Part shown: positions 16,278 through 24,777 of the stretch, piece after piece
Layout: every line of letters starts with the position of its first letter
How positions within the stretch are numbered: position 1 is the stretch's first letter
From: an uncultured Haliea sp.
GTDB taxonomy: Bacteria > Pseudomonadota > Gammaproteobacteria > Pseudomonadales > Halieaceae
Reading direction: 5' to 3'
NCBI GenBank assembly: GCA_913062625.1
Contig: CAJXWP010000017.1
Span: 1 to 41,176, forward strand
DNA length: 41,176 nt
Made by a program: the position numbers and the translations under genes
The notes under the pieces: generated by a model
Told to the model about the DNA's origin: nothing
Databases searched by the model: none
Seen by the model: only the letters and a program-made list of their open reading frames with translations

Positions 16278-18953
16278 TCAGGACTGATTAGCAATTCGAT
16301 TGAGCACATAGGTCAGCACCCCGCCTGCGCGGTAATATTCTACCTCCACTGCCGTGTCGAGTCGGGATTGCAGCTGTATTTCGCGACGTTCCCCAGACGG
16401 GTAGTGAATCACCGCTGGCAAGCGTTGCTGTGGCGTTAGCGCGCCCTCGAGGTCGAGGATATCGAAACACTCATCTCCCTGCAGTGCTAACGTCTTGCGC
16501 GTGTCCCCAGACAGAAACTGTAGCGGGAGGACACCCATGCCGACCAAATTTGAGCGGTGTATCCGCTCGAAGCTTTCTACGATAACAGCTTTAACACCCA
16601 GCAGAAGAGTGCCTTTAGCAGCCCAGTCGCGGCTGGATCCGGTGCCGTATTCGCTTCCCGCAACAACCACTGTGCTGATGCCTCGGGACTGGTAGTCCAT
16701 TGCAGCATCGTAAATAAACATCGGTTCGGTAGCGCCATTGAGTCGGGTATAACCCCCTTCCAGCGATGGCGTCATTTCGTTGCGGATACGAATATTCCCA
16801 AAGGTCCCGCGCATCATGACCTGGTGGTTACCGCGCCGCGAACCGTAGGAATTGAAGTCAGTTTCGCTGACACCGTGCGTACGCAGGTACTGCGCTGCAG
16901 GGCTGTCTAGTGGAATCGCTCCGGCCGGGGATATGTGGTCGGTGGTGACGGAGTCACCCAGCATAGCCAGCATGGGTGCAGCCAGAATATTGTGTTGGTT
17001 ACCTTGATACTGCTCTTCAAAGAACGGTGGCAGCTGAATGTAGGTAGAATCTTGTGAAAAAGCGTAGGTGGCACCGTCGCTCGTGTTGATAGATTGCCAT
17101 GTCTGATCACCGTCGAACACGGCGCCGTATTCTTTTTTAAACATGTCCGTATGAACGGTCTGCACCAGGTCAGCAATCTCGGCATTGCTGGGCCAGATGT
17201 CTCGCAGATACACTGGGTTGCCTGCCGGATCTGTTCCCAGGGGTTCCTGGCTCAGATCGATGCGGGTAGTGCCGGCCAAGGCATAGGCCACTACAAGCGG
17301 CGGAGACGCAAGCCAGTTGGCTTTCACCAGTGGGTGAATTCGCCCTTCAAAGTTACGGTTGCCCGACAGTACTGAGCAGGCTACCAGATCATTGGCGGCG
17401 ATAGTCTCTTCTACCACGTCCGGCAGCGGCCCCGAGTTTCCGATACAGGTGGTGCAGCCATAGCCCACCAGATTAAAACCTAGTGCATCTAATGCACTCT
17501 GCAGGCCCGCTTTTTCGAGATAGTCTGTCACCACTTTTGATCCAGGTGCCAGTGAAGATTTTACCCAAGGCTTGCGTTGCAAACCGAGTGCGAGCGCCTT
17601 TTGCGCAACTAATCCAGCACCAATCATCACGGCTGGATTGGAGGTATTGGTACACGAAGTAATGGCCGCAATAACGACATCCCCATGATGCATTGACTCT
17701 GCGGTGCCGGCGAGCGGAAACGCTGTCTCTAGCTGATTGGATTTACCATCCAGTTCGATGAATTGATCGACAGCCTCAGGCAAATCTCGCACCGTGACCC
17801 TGTCCTGCGGGCGTCTGGGGCCCGCGAGATTGGGTTCGACGGTGGACATATCCAACTGCAGTGTGGCGGCGAAATTAGGTGTGATGTAGTTCTGGTCGCG
17901 CCACATGCCCTGTGCTTTGCAGTAAGCCTCCACCAAACAGACAGTGTCTTCATCACGTCCTGTGAGTCGCAGGTAAGTGAGTGTCTGGGCATCAACCGGG
18001 AAGAAGCCACAGGTGGCTCCATACTCTGGCGCCATGTTTGCAATAGTGGCGCGATCAGACAGTGGTAGGTGGTCAAGTCCGCTGCCATAGAATTCTACAA
18101 ACTTGCCCACCACACCCTGTGCCCGCAGCATTTGTACCACCTGCAACACCAAGTCGGTTGCGGTAATGCCTTCGCACATCTGGCCGGTAAGCTCAAAACC
18201 GACAACGTCCGGTATTAGCATTGAGATTGGTTGTCCCAGCATCGCCGCTTCAGCTTCGATGCCGCCAACGCCCCAGCCGAGAACACCCAGGCCATTGATC
18301 ATAGTGGTGTGGCTGTCTGTGCCTACGAGTGTGTCGGGGTAGGCGAGGGGTGTGCTATCGGTGGGTTGCTGCCGTACGACCTGTGCAAGGTATTCTAGGT
18401 TGACCTGATGGCAGATGCCGGTGCCCGGAGGTACCACCCTAAAATCGTCGAACGCACCTTGACCCCATTTAAGGAATTCATAGCGTTCATGGTTGCGTTG
18501 CATTTCCATAGCCACGTTTTGTTCAAAAGCATTGTCGCTGCCAAACTTGTCAATGCTTACTGAGTGGTCGATAACGAGGTCGACCGGCGATAATGGATTA
18601 ATTTTCTTTGGGTCGATGCCCCGTTTGACGAGGGCGTCGCGCATGGCAGCTAGATCCACCACCGCCGGCACGCCGGTAAAATCCTGCATTAGTACGCGTG
18701 CTGGGTGATAGGCGATTTCTTGATCGGAGCCACCCCCTGCGCTAGCTGCCAGAGTCTCGATATCTTCGCGCGTGCAGCTTATGTCGTCCTCGTGTCGCAA
18801 CAAATTTTCGAGAAGAATTTTGCTGCACACAGGGAGGCGGGCGACTGTATTGTGTGTCGTTAGCGTGCCACCATTGATAGCAAAATAATGGTAGATCTTG
18901 CCCTTAACATCCAGCGTCGAAAGCGTATTAAAGGAGTTTGAAGATACAGTCAC
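16278..18953 (-). CDS. acnA: Aconitate hydratase AcnA (IRP/AcnA type)
   Basis: Converts citrate to isocitrate with a [4Fe-4S] cluster. At 891 residues it has the size and order of AcnA/IRP1, not AcnB. The cluster cysteines are seen in AAITSCTNTSNP and in YGCTTCIGNSGPL. DSHTTMINGLGVLGWGVGG and the C-terminal swivel motif GSEYGTGSSRDWAAKG are intact. The start is GTG at 18953, supported by AGGTG seven bases upstream. A plausible -10, TATACT, lies at 18991-18986. fumC follows at once. In E. coli acnA and fumC are both SoxRS-regulated, so the shared operon hints at an oxidative-stress-tolerant TCA segment; no SoxS site was identified here. Confidence 0.96.
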   Translation of the reverse strand: MTVSSNSFNTLSTLDVKGKIYHYFAINGGTLTTHNTVARLPVCSKILLENLLRHEDDISCTREDIETLAASAGGGSDQEIAYHPARVLMQDFTGVPAVVDLAAMRDALVKRGIDPKKINPLSPVDLVIDHSVSIDKFGSDNAFEQNVAMEMQRNHERYEFLKWGQGAFDDFRVVPPGTGICHQVNLEYLAQVVRQQPTDSTPLAYPDTLVGTDSHTTMINGLGVLGWGVGGIEAEAAMLGQPISMLIPDVVGFELTGQMCEGITATDLVLQVVQMLRAQGVVGKFVEFYGSGLDHLPLSDRATIANMAPEYGATCGFFPVDAQTLTYLRLTGRDEDTVCLVEAYCKAQGMWRDQNYITPNFAATLQLDMSTVEPNLAGPRRPQDRVTVRDLPEAVDQFIELDGKSNQLETAFPLAGTAESMHHGDVVIAAITSCTNTSNPAVMIGAGLVAQKALALGLQRKPWVKSSLAPGSKVVTDYLEKAGLQSALDALGFNLVGYGCTTCIGNSGPLPDVVEETIAANDLVACSVLSGNRNFEGRIHPLVKANWLASPPLVVAYALAGTTRIDLSQEPLGTDPAGNPVYLRDIWPSNAEIADLVQTVHTDMFKKEYGAVFDGDQTWQSINTSDGATYAFSQDSTYIQLPPFFEEQYQGNQHNILAAPMLAMLGDSVTTDHISPAGAIPLDSPAAQYLRTHGVSETDFNSYGSRRGNHQVMMRGTFGNIRIRNEMTPSLEGGYTRLNGATEPMFIYDAAMDYQSRGISTVVVAGSEYGTGSSRDWAAKGTLLLGVKAVIVESFERIHRSNLVGMGVLPLQFLSGDTRKTLALQGDECFDILDLEGALTPQQRLPAVIHYPSGERREIQLQSRLDTAVEVEYYRAGGVLTYVLNRIANQS

Positions 18954-18985
18954 GATGAGGCACCTGTTTAGACGTTGGAGTCGTC

Positions 18986-18991
18986 AGTATA
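18986..18991 (-). promoter_or_regulatory. Possible -10 of the acnA-fumC promoter
   Basis: TATACT on the minus strand about 33 bases before the acnA start. The -35 at 17 bases is poor, so the promoter may need an activator. Confidence 0.35.
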
Positions 18992-19083
18992 AAGGATAAC
19001 GGTGCTTGATGCTGCCTCAGCTAGCGCTATACATTGTGACCTTGTTAGTCGCGGGAGATTGACCTTTTTTCTGCGTATTCATC

Positions 19084-20613
19084 TTACATTTCGAAGAGAT
19101 TGATCCCGTCCTCAACGCGCACATTGCCACTGTGCCCAATCGGGTCCTGTGCTATCAGCTGGCTGAGTGTGTCGGCGTCCGTGCCAGTGTTAGCAACAAT
19201 CCGTTCACCTGCTGGATTACGCCCGATAATAATCCCCCGTGTCGGCCCTTCCCGACCAAAGCTGACAGTATAGGTTTCTATGGTTGCGGGACCGGAAGGA
19301 TCGGGGGCCAGTGACATGCGCGGAGTTGCATCGATACGCTCCTGTATCGCGTGACGGTCTATGTCTTGCCAGTCGCTCATGGGAGGCTCTGTCGAGTATA
19401 TGCCTAGCGAGTGCTTCGTCAGATACAGGCCATTGGCAGTGACCAGCCCATGCCCGTTACCTGCATCGCGCAGGGACACAATCATTTGTGCAATTGCGTG
19501 CAAAGAGTAGTTGTTGCCGGGCCCACCGAAGAAGGGCATACCGCCTGTTACGGTAATCCCGCGATTGTCCAGCGGCGACAAGCCGATCTCGCTGCAGGCG
19601 ACCTGCACCGCACTGGGGAAACAGCTGTAGATATCGAAGCTTGAAATTTCATCCAAGGCGATGCCAGCGCGCGCTGATACAGACTCCCATGCCGCCTTGA
19701 TGGCGGGTGAAGTGTGCAGGTTAGGCCGTTCGCTGACATGCCAGATGTCGTTAACGTCAGTGCCGGCGCGCAAGTAGATCCAGGTGCTTTGGTCGAGGCC
19801 CATCTGACGTGCCTTTCCCGCGGTTGTCATGATGACCGCCGCTGCCATGTCAACCGCCAGGACCGGATTCATAGCGCGCGTGTAGGGGTAACCGATATAG
19901 CGATTATTTTGTACTACCGTACCTATTTCTTCGGCGCTCTGGAAGTGCGGTTTCCACGCACCGGGGTTGCTCGCAGCAACCCGGCTCATGCGGCTGCAGA
20001 CCTCGGCGATGTGAGCGGCGTGATGTTCTTGGCTTGTGCCGAGGTGGTGTCTTAGGCTGTTCTCGAACAGCGGATACGTGTTAATCGGTTCGTAGAGCCC
20101 ATGTGCCATCTCTAAAGCGTTGTGTCCCTCTCGTTCTTGCCCCACCGTTGTGGGTTCTGTCTCTGTCTCTCCGCTCCAGGCGGAAATGTCTTCCCCTGTG
20201 CGCAGCGCCGAAAACAATGTCGCAAGCAGTTCCGCGCCCGTAAGCAAAACAACGCTGTGTTCGCCGCGCGCTAGTGTGCCCGCAAAATGATTAACCAAAT
20301 ATTGTGGCGTGTTACCGCCGATCGTAGCCTGAAAAATCGTCGCATCGGCAAGGCCTAAGCGATGGCTTAACTGTCTACCAGGATTTCGAGGGAGCAGTGC
20401 TCCGATGCTGGGCGTCGCATCAGCAATAAATCTAACCATGGCGACCGTATCGATGGCGGACGTTAAGCCACTGTGTCCCACATCAGCAATAGCAGCTTCC
20501 GCCGCTGAGCAGAGCGCGTCCAGTGGGGTTCTGGTAACGTCGGTCGAATGCCATGTTTGTTGCCCAGCGCCGATAATAATGGGAGTGTTGTCTGGAATAT
20601 TCATAAGCTTCAT
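19084..20613 (-). CDS. Thiolase-like protein (TLP1 type), catalytic residues apparently lost
   Basis: A 509-residue thiolase-fold protein, often annotated 'acetyl-CoA acetyltransferase'. The N-terminal half begins PIIIGAGQQTWHSTD. Where true thiolases have the nucleophile cysteine (NNxCxxGxxA), this has ATIGGNTPQYL (96-106). The GHPxG histidine loop reads GGMPFFGGPGNNYSLHA (358-372), with a GGP in place of GHP. The final CxGxG reads TANGLYLTKHS, with no cysteine. The C-terminal 80 residues or so (RGIIIGRNPAGERIVANT and GNVRVEDGINLFEM) match the additional OB-like domain of mycobacterial thiolase-like protein type 1. A CoA-ester binding or non-thiolase role is inference. The start at 20613 or the in-frame ATG at 20604 are equally plausible; no strong Shine-Dalgarno decides. 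Confidence 0.8.
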   Translation of the reverse strand: MKLMNIPDNTPIIIGAGQQTWHSTDVTRTPLDALCSAAEAAIADVGHSGLTSAIDTVAMVRFIADATPSIGALLPRNPGRQLSHRLGLADATIFQATIGGNTPQYLVNHFAGTLARGEHSVVLLTGAELLATLFSALRTGEDISAWSGETETEPTTVGQEREGHNALEMAHGLYEPINTYPLFENSLRHHLGTSQEHHAAHIAEVCSRMSRVAASNPGAWKPHFQSAEEIGTVVQNNRYIGYPYTRAMNPVLAVDMAAAVIMTTAGKARQMGLDQSTWIYLRAGTDVNDIWHVSERPNLHTSPAIKAAWESVSARAGIALDEISSFDIYSCFPSAVQVACSEIGLSPLDNRGITVTGGMPFFGGPGNNYSLHAIAQMIVSLRDAGNGHGLVTANGLYLTKHSLGIYSTEPPMSDWQDIDRHAIQERIDATPRMSLAPDPSGPATIETYTVSFGREGPTRGIIIGRNPAGERIVANTGTDADTLSQLIAQDPIGHSGNVRVEDGINLFEM

Positions 20614-20690
20614 GCAGTTAAATGGGACGCGATTATGCCACTAAAATCGACACTGGCAAATCTATGCGATCTCTGCAGGTGCTGAGGGAC

Positions 20691-20840
20691 TATGCCCATA
20701 TTTGCGTATTTGGTGGCATATGCCTTTGAAGGGCTATGTTCATGCCTACCTTTGCGGCGGCATAAGCCTCTGAATGCTATGCTTAGGCTTACGGTGGCAT
20801 ACGACTCTGAAGGTTGTGCCTATGCCTGTGGTTACAGTTT
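20691..20840 (+). repeat. Degenerate tandem repeat, about 37-44 bases per unit
   Basis: Three full units begin at 20691, 20735 and 20778 and a partial one at 20815, each opening with TATG or TGTG. The best-kept core is GGTGGCATATGCCTTTGAA (20712-20730), GGCGGCATAAGCCTCTGAA (20756-20774) and GGTGGCATACGACTCTGAA (20793-20811). The units are too diverged and too irregular for CRISPR. Confidence 0.7.
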
Positions 20841-20841
20841 G

Positions 20842-20925
20842 AGCTGGCGTCCGTTGTGAATGGGGTGGGTCGATATCGCATGGCTGATGCGTTGCGCGAT
20901 GTGACGGCTTTAAGCGACGCCAGCT
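20842..20925. repeat. Separated inverted repeat
   Basis: AGCTGGCGTC (20842-20851) and its exact complement GACGCCAGCT (20916-20925), extended by GTT on the left and AAC on the right with an indel. The 64-base centre has no coding potential that I see. It directly follows the tandem repeats. Confidence 0.55.
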
Positions 20926-20962
20926 TAACACTGTGGAATGACTCAAAATGCCGACGCTTGCG

Positions 20963-20990
20963 TTGATTTTTTCTGAAAAAGCGCTATGTT
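20963..20990 (+). promoter_or_regulatory. Likely sigma-70 promoter of perM
   Basis: TTGATT (20963-20968), 16-base spacer, TATGTT (20985-20990). Both hexamers match the consensus in 4 of 6 bases. The start codon lies 37 bases downstream. Confidence 0.4.
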
Positions 20991-21026
20991 AACTCGCTCG
21001 TTGTTAGCCCTAAAGAGAGCACACAT

Positions 21027-22109
21027 ATGCAGTCTCGGTTTGAGGGTGGCGCCCATCGCGTCGTATTGCTGATTTTTCTCGCGGTTGCATTGTACGGCTG
21101 TTACTGGATGGTAAAGCCTTTCCTGCAGCCGATTATTATGGCCATATTGATCGGTTTACTGGCCTATCCGGCTCATGAACGCCTAGTTTCCCTATTGCGA
21201 GGGCGCAAAACCATCGCCTCGCTTATTAGCTGTCTGGCGCTGCTATTGATCATTCTTTTGCCCACGCTGGCGTTATTGGTCGCGGTGCTTAAGCAGGGTA
21301 TTAGTTATTCTGTGGTCGTTCGAGAATGGGCAACCTCAGAAAACATACACCAGCTCATGGCGCATCCCTGGTTGCATGAAGCTCAATTGCGGGTGACGCA
21401 GGTATTGCCAGAGGGCGCGCTCCATCCCGACAATATTCGCGCTAAAGCGCTAGCGGCTGCAGGCGAAATGGGGCGCCAGTTTGCCGGGATATCGACATCG
21501 ATACTGGGGAGTATGACCCGGTTCGTGGTGAATTTTCTGCTGTTGCTGTTCGTGTTGTTTTTTGTGCTGCGGGATCACCAAAAATTAATCGCTTTTTTGT
21601 ATCGAGCTTTGCCGCTGGCACGTAGCGAGGAAGAAACCCTATTTCATGAGGTGCAAACGGTCACTAAATCAGCTCTGATGGGCTCTTTGTTGACGGCTGT
21701 CGCACAGGGTATTGTGGGCGGATTCGGTTTGTGGCTTGCGGGATTTCCGGGCGTTTTCTGGGGCGCTGTGATGGCGTTTACGTCCTTGATACCGTTGGTG
21801 GGTACCGCCTTGATTTGGGTTCCAGCGGCGCTGTATTTAGCGTTTACAGGCGAACTGGGTTGGGCCGGTTTTTTGGTCGTGTGGGGCGTTGTGGTGACGG
21901 GCTCAATCGATAATTTCTTACGTCCCCTGCTGATGCAGGGTGCGAGTATGAGCACCGTGGTGGTCTTTTTCTCGATTATTGGAGGCCTTCAGGTGTTCGG
22001 GTTGATCGGCCTTATTTATGGCCCGCTCATGTTTTCGCTCGCGCTGGTGCTATTCAAGCTCTATGAGAACGCTTTTTCTGATTTTCTTAACTCACAAGAT
22101 AATAGTTAG
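21027..22109 (+). CDS. AI-2E/PerM family membrane permease
   Basis: A 360-residue inner-membrane protein with about 8 membrane helices: two close to the N-terminus (about 11-52), one at 62-90, then a soluble stretch (95-150), and five more to the end. The family's conserved GIVGGFGLWLAGFPGVFWG and SLIPLVGTALIWVPAALYL regions are present, as is GSIDNFLRPLL followed by GLQVFGLIGLIYGPL. Proteins of this family (PerM, TqsA, YhhT) are proposed to export small molecules or ions. The substrate here cannot be inferred. GAGAG precedes the ATG. The stop overlaps the convergent acyl-CoA ligase gene end by 4 bases. Confidence 0.9.
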   Translation: MQSRFEGGAHRVVLLIFLAVALYGCYWMVKPFLQPIIMAILIGLLAYPAHERLVSLLRGRKTIASLISCLALLLIILLPTLALLVAVLKQGISYSVVVREWATSENIHQLMAHPWLHEAQLRVTQVLPEGALHPDNIRAKALAAAGEMGRQFAGISTSILGSMTRFVVNFLLLLFVLFFVLRDHQKLIAFLYRALPLARSEEETLFHEVQTVTKSALMGSLLTAVAQGIVGGFGLWLAGFPGVFWGAVMAFTSLIPLVGTALIWVPAALYLAFTGELGWAGFLVVWGVVVTGSIDNFLRPLLMQGASMSTVVVFFSIIGGLQVFGLIGLIYGPLMFSLALVLFKLYENAFSDFLNSQDNS

Positions 22110-23632
22110 CCAGAGCTCCCATAGAGCCGCCTGAGGAGAGGCTTGTCGATTTTCCCAGACGCGTTGAGAGGCAGCTCATCGACGCGTATCCATTGTCTGG
22201 GGGTTTTATAACTGGCTAGAAATGCGCGGCAGTGAGTGTCGAGCTCGGCGTCGCTGACATCGTCCTTGAGTCGCACGACTGCGCAGGGACTTTCGCCCCA
22301 CCTGGGGTGTGGCAAGCCGATGATGGCGCAATCTCTGACTGCGGCGTGTTGTCGCAGTACCTCCTCTATTTCGCGGGATGCAATATTTTCTCCGCCACTG
22401 ATGATCATGTCTTTTTTGCGGTCGACAATGTAAAGGTAACCGTCGTTGTCAAAACGGCCTATGTCTCCGGTGAGCAACCAGCCGTTGGCCATTGCGAGAG
22501 CCGTGGCGGCATCATCATTCCAATACCCGATCATGCACTGCGCGGCCTTCACCAAAATCTCTCCGGCATCACCTGTGGCGCACTCACGCCCTTGTTCGTC
22601 GATTAATGTGAGTTGCGCTGTGAGAAGAGGGCGGCCTACCGATTGCAGCAACTCTGGCCTGTCGAGGGCGGCCCTTTGATGATCCTCGACCGTGAGGAAT
22701 GACACGCTGCCGGCTAATTCTGTCATGCCGTAACTTTGGCATAGGCCTACGTCGGTGTCGGTCAGCAGTCTTTGCAACAATGTTTGAGGCATAGCCGAAG
22801 CGCCATAGCCAATGGTGCGCACTGAGTTCAGGTGTCCCGGAGTGAAGTCAGGGTGATCCAACAGCAGGGCGATCATGGTCGGCGCGAGGGACATCGTCGT
22901 CACCTGCAGCTCTCTGCAGGCGGCAAGGGTGTCGGTGGCATCGAATGAGCGCGCCAGCACAACAGCGGCGCCGTAAAGATGTTGTAGCAGGACATTGTGA
23001 GCGGAAACATGAAATAACGGGAATGGGTAATAGTATTTGTCGGATGCATGGACCGGTCGTGACAATGCCGCCGAGCGCAGTCCGGCCATAAATGAACGAT
23101 GGCTTAACATCGCCCCCTTGGGCCGGCCGGTGGAGCCAGAGGTAAACAGTATCCATGCTGGATCCTCTGGGTTGGTCGCCGGCAGTTTTTCGCGGGAGCC
23201 AGACTCGCGCCAGTTGAGGTAATCTTGGCCCAGATAAACAGTCTCAGTAGCGGGTGGAAAGTCAGTGTGTGCTAGCACCGGTTGCAGTAATTCCCTGTCG
23301 CCGAACAGTGTCGTCACGCCGGCAGATTGCAGCTGATAGTTGACTTCTGCGGGCGCAAGTCTTGCGTTCAGTGGCACCAGAATTTTGCCGGCGGCCGTGA
23401 CGCCATAAATCAGTTCCATAAACTGGGGACAATTCCACGACAGTACGCCGATACGGTCCCCTATAGCGCCGCTGGCGGCCAAGCGTGTTCCCGTCGACAT
23501 AGCGTTGCGGTAAAGGCTGGCGTAGTTGATCGCGTCACCGCGCCACCATAATGCGACGCTGTTAGGTTGCTCGACGGCGGGCCGCTCAATTAAATGGTGT
23601 AGCAGCGTACAAGCCTGATCATCGGACGGCAT
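22106..23632 (-). CDS. AMP-dependent acyl-CoA ligase (fatty acid or aryl acid CoA ligase)
   Basis: A 508-residue adenylate-forming enzyme that activates a carboxylic acid with ATP to the acyl-CoA. Motifs in order are ILFTSGSTGRPKG (AMP-binding P-loop near residue 165), QSYGMTELAG, GEILVKAAQCMIGYWND, LTGDIGRFDNDGYLYIVDRKKDMIISGGENI and the catalytic lysine region LPLNASGKIDK near the end. The substrate is uncertain. It is the last gene of the minus-strand train, 65 bases after alanine racemase, with GAGG 5 bases before the ATG. Its link to the D-amino acid genes is not obvious; it may belong to another transcript. Confidence 0.9.
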   Translation of the reverse strand: MPSDDQACTLLHHLIERPAVEQPNSVALWWRGDAINYASLYRNAMSTGTRLAASGAIGDRIGVLSWNCPQFMELIYGVTAAGKILVPLNARLAPAEVNYQLQSAGVTTLFGDRELLQPVLAHTDFPPATETVYLGQDYLNWRESGSREKLPATNPEDPAWILFTSGSTGRPKGAMLSHRSFMAGLRSAALSRPVHASDKYYYPFPLFHVSAHNVLLQHLYGAAVVLARSFDATDTLAACRELQVTTMSLAPTMIALLLDHPDFTPGHLNSVRTIGYGASAMPQTLLQRLLTDTDVGLCQSYGMTELAGSVSFLTVEDHQRAALDRPELLQSVGRPLLTAQLTLIDEQGRECATGDAGEILVKAAQCMIGYWNDDAATALAMANGWLLTGDIGRFDNDGYLYIVDRKKDMIISGGENIASREIEEVLRQHAAVRDCAIIGLPHPRWGESPCAVVRLKDDVSDAELDTHCRAFLASYKTPRQWIRVDELPLNASGKIDKPLLRRLYGSSG

Positions 23633-23697
23633 ATTGACCTCGTTGATGCTTGCACGTCGCGCGCGCCAAACGCAGCCTGTAAGGTGTTAATCGCCGA

Positions 23698-24777
23698 CTA
23701 GGCATTGACGATAACTCTTGGTGTGCGCTGTGGCATGCGCGTGGTGAGTTCGTAACCGATGGTGTTGGCCCAGCGAGCCACCTCTCCCAGTGGCAGGCCT
23801 GCGCCCCACAGTACAACTTCGGCGCCGCGCTGAACGTGTTCGAGGTCTGTGACATCGACCGTAATCATGTCCATGGAGACACGTCCTGCGAGCGCGGCGC
23901 GTTGCCCCTTGACGAGTACCGGCGTCCCGTTGGGTGCCTCGCGTGGGTAGCCGTCGCCATAGCCAATAGTGACGGTGGCGATGACCGAGGGTCGCTGTGC
24001 AACCCAAGTACCGCCGTAGCCGACAGATTCACCCACTGCAACATTGCGCAGGGCGATCACCGCAGAGGTCAGTGCCATGACGGGCTGCAAGGTTTGTGCA
24101 TTGGGGTGGTCCTGTGCCATCGGCGAATGGCCATACAGCATGTAACCCGGGCGCACCCAGTCATAATGCGCCAGCGGCCAGGCGAGCAGGGCGGCTGAAT
24201 TTGCTGCGCTGCGTGCTGCGCTAAAAGTCAGGCCATCGAAGACGGCGATTTGTTGCGACGTTTGTTCATTGTGCACATCATCTGCCGACGCGAAATGCGT
24301 GTAGGTCACCACGTTGTCAGCAGCATTGGGCGTGGCCATCAAGCGTTGGTAATAGTGCAAGGCATTCGCTGGCGCGGCACCGAGACGATTCATGCCAGTG
24401 TCGACCTTGAGCCAGCAGGTCAACGGCGCAGGTAATACCGCCTTCTCTAACCATTGCAGCTGCTGCTCGTTGTCGATGCTCAGCCATACGTCAAGCTGCG
24501 CTGCAACAGCGAGTTCGCATGCCTCGAAAAGACCCTCCAAAAGGAGTATGGGCAGCGTAATGCCCGCATCACGCAGCACCGCGGCCTCTTCGAGACTGGC
24601 AACAGCAAAAGCATCCGCATGGGATTGCAATGCACCGGCAATGGTTGCTGCACCGTGGCCATAGGCATTGGCTTTCACCACGGCCATCAATTTAGAGTGC
24701 GGCGCCAGTTTGCGAGCCACGCTGACGTTGTGTTTCAGTGCGCCAAGATCCAGTCTTGCTTGAGTGGGTCTGGCCAT
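23698..24777 (-). CDS. alr: Alanine racemase
   Basis: PLP-dependent racemase that interconverts L- and D-alanine. At 359 residues it has the usual length. The PLP lysine is Lys35 in MAVVKANAYGHG. The second catalytic residue is Tyr254 in SVGYGGTWVA. KVDTGMNRLG, TIGYGDGYPR and GRVSMDMITVDVTDL are conserved. The ATG overlaps the stop of the upstream transaminase gene (TGATG), implying translational coupling. The D-Ala produced is a substrate of that transaminase and of cell-wall synthesis. This could be either a biosynthetic or a catabolic alr/dadX; the operon context favours a role in D-amino acid interconversion. Confidence 0.96.
   Translation of the reverse strand: MARPTQARLDLGALKHNVSVARKLAPHSKLMAVVKANAYGHGAATIAGALQSHADAFAVASLEEAAVLRDAGITLPILLLEGLFEACELAVAAQLDVWLSIDNEQQLQWLEKAVLPAPLTCWLKVDTGMNRLGAAPANALHYYQRLMATPNAADNVVTYTHFASADDVHNEQTSQQIAVFDGLTFSAARSAANSAALLAWPLAHYDWVRPGYMLYGHSPMAQDHPNAQTLQPVMALTSAVIALRNVAVGESVGYGGTWVAQRPSVIATVTIGYGDGYPREAPNGTPVLVKGQRAALAGRVSMDMITVDVTDLEHVQRGAEVVLWGAGLPLGEVARWANTIGYELTTRMPQRTPRVIVNA

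Larger units (their letters stand above)
20614..21026. other. 413-base spacer without a gene, holding repeats and a perM promoter
   Basis: No credible coding region. It contains degenerate tandem repeats at 20691-20840, a 10-base inverted repeat (20842-20851 / 20916-20925) and a likely promoter at 20963-20990. These are listed separately. Confidence 0.6.

Noticed and set aside
20691-20840. CRISPR array
   Set aside because: Units differ from each other, lengths vary from 37 to 44, and there are no distinct repeat and spacer parts and no cas genes.
20911-21026. Integron attC site
   Set aside because: GCTTAAC fits the left core, but no matching GTTRRRY core follows at a suitable distance, and there is no integrase nearby.
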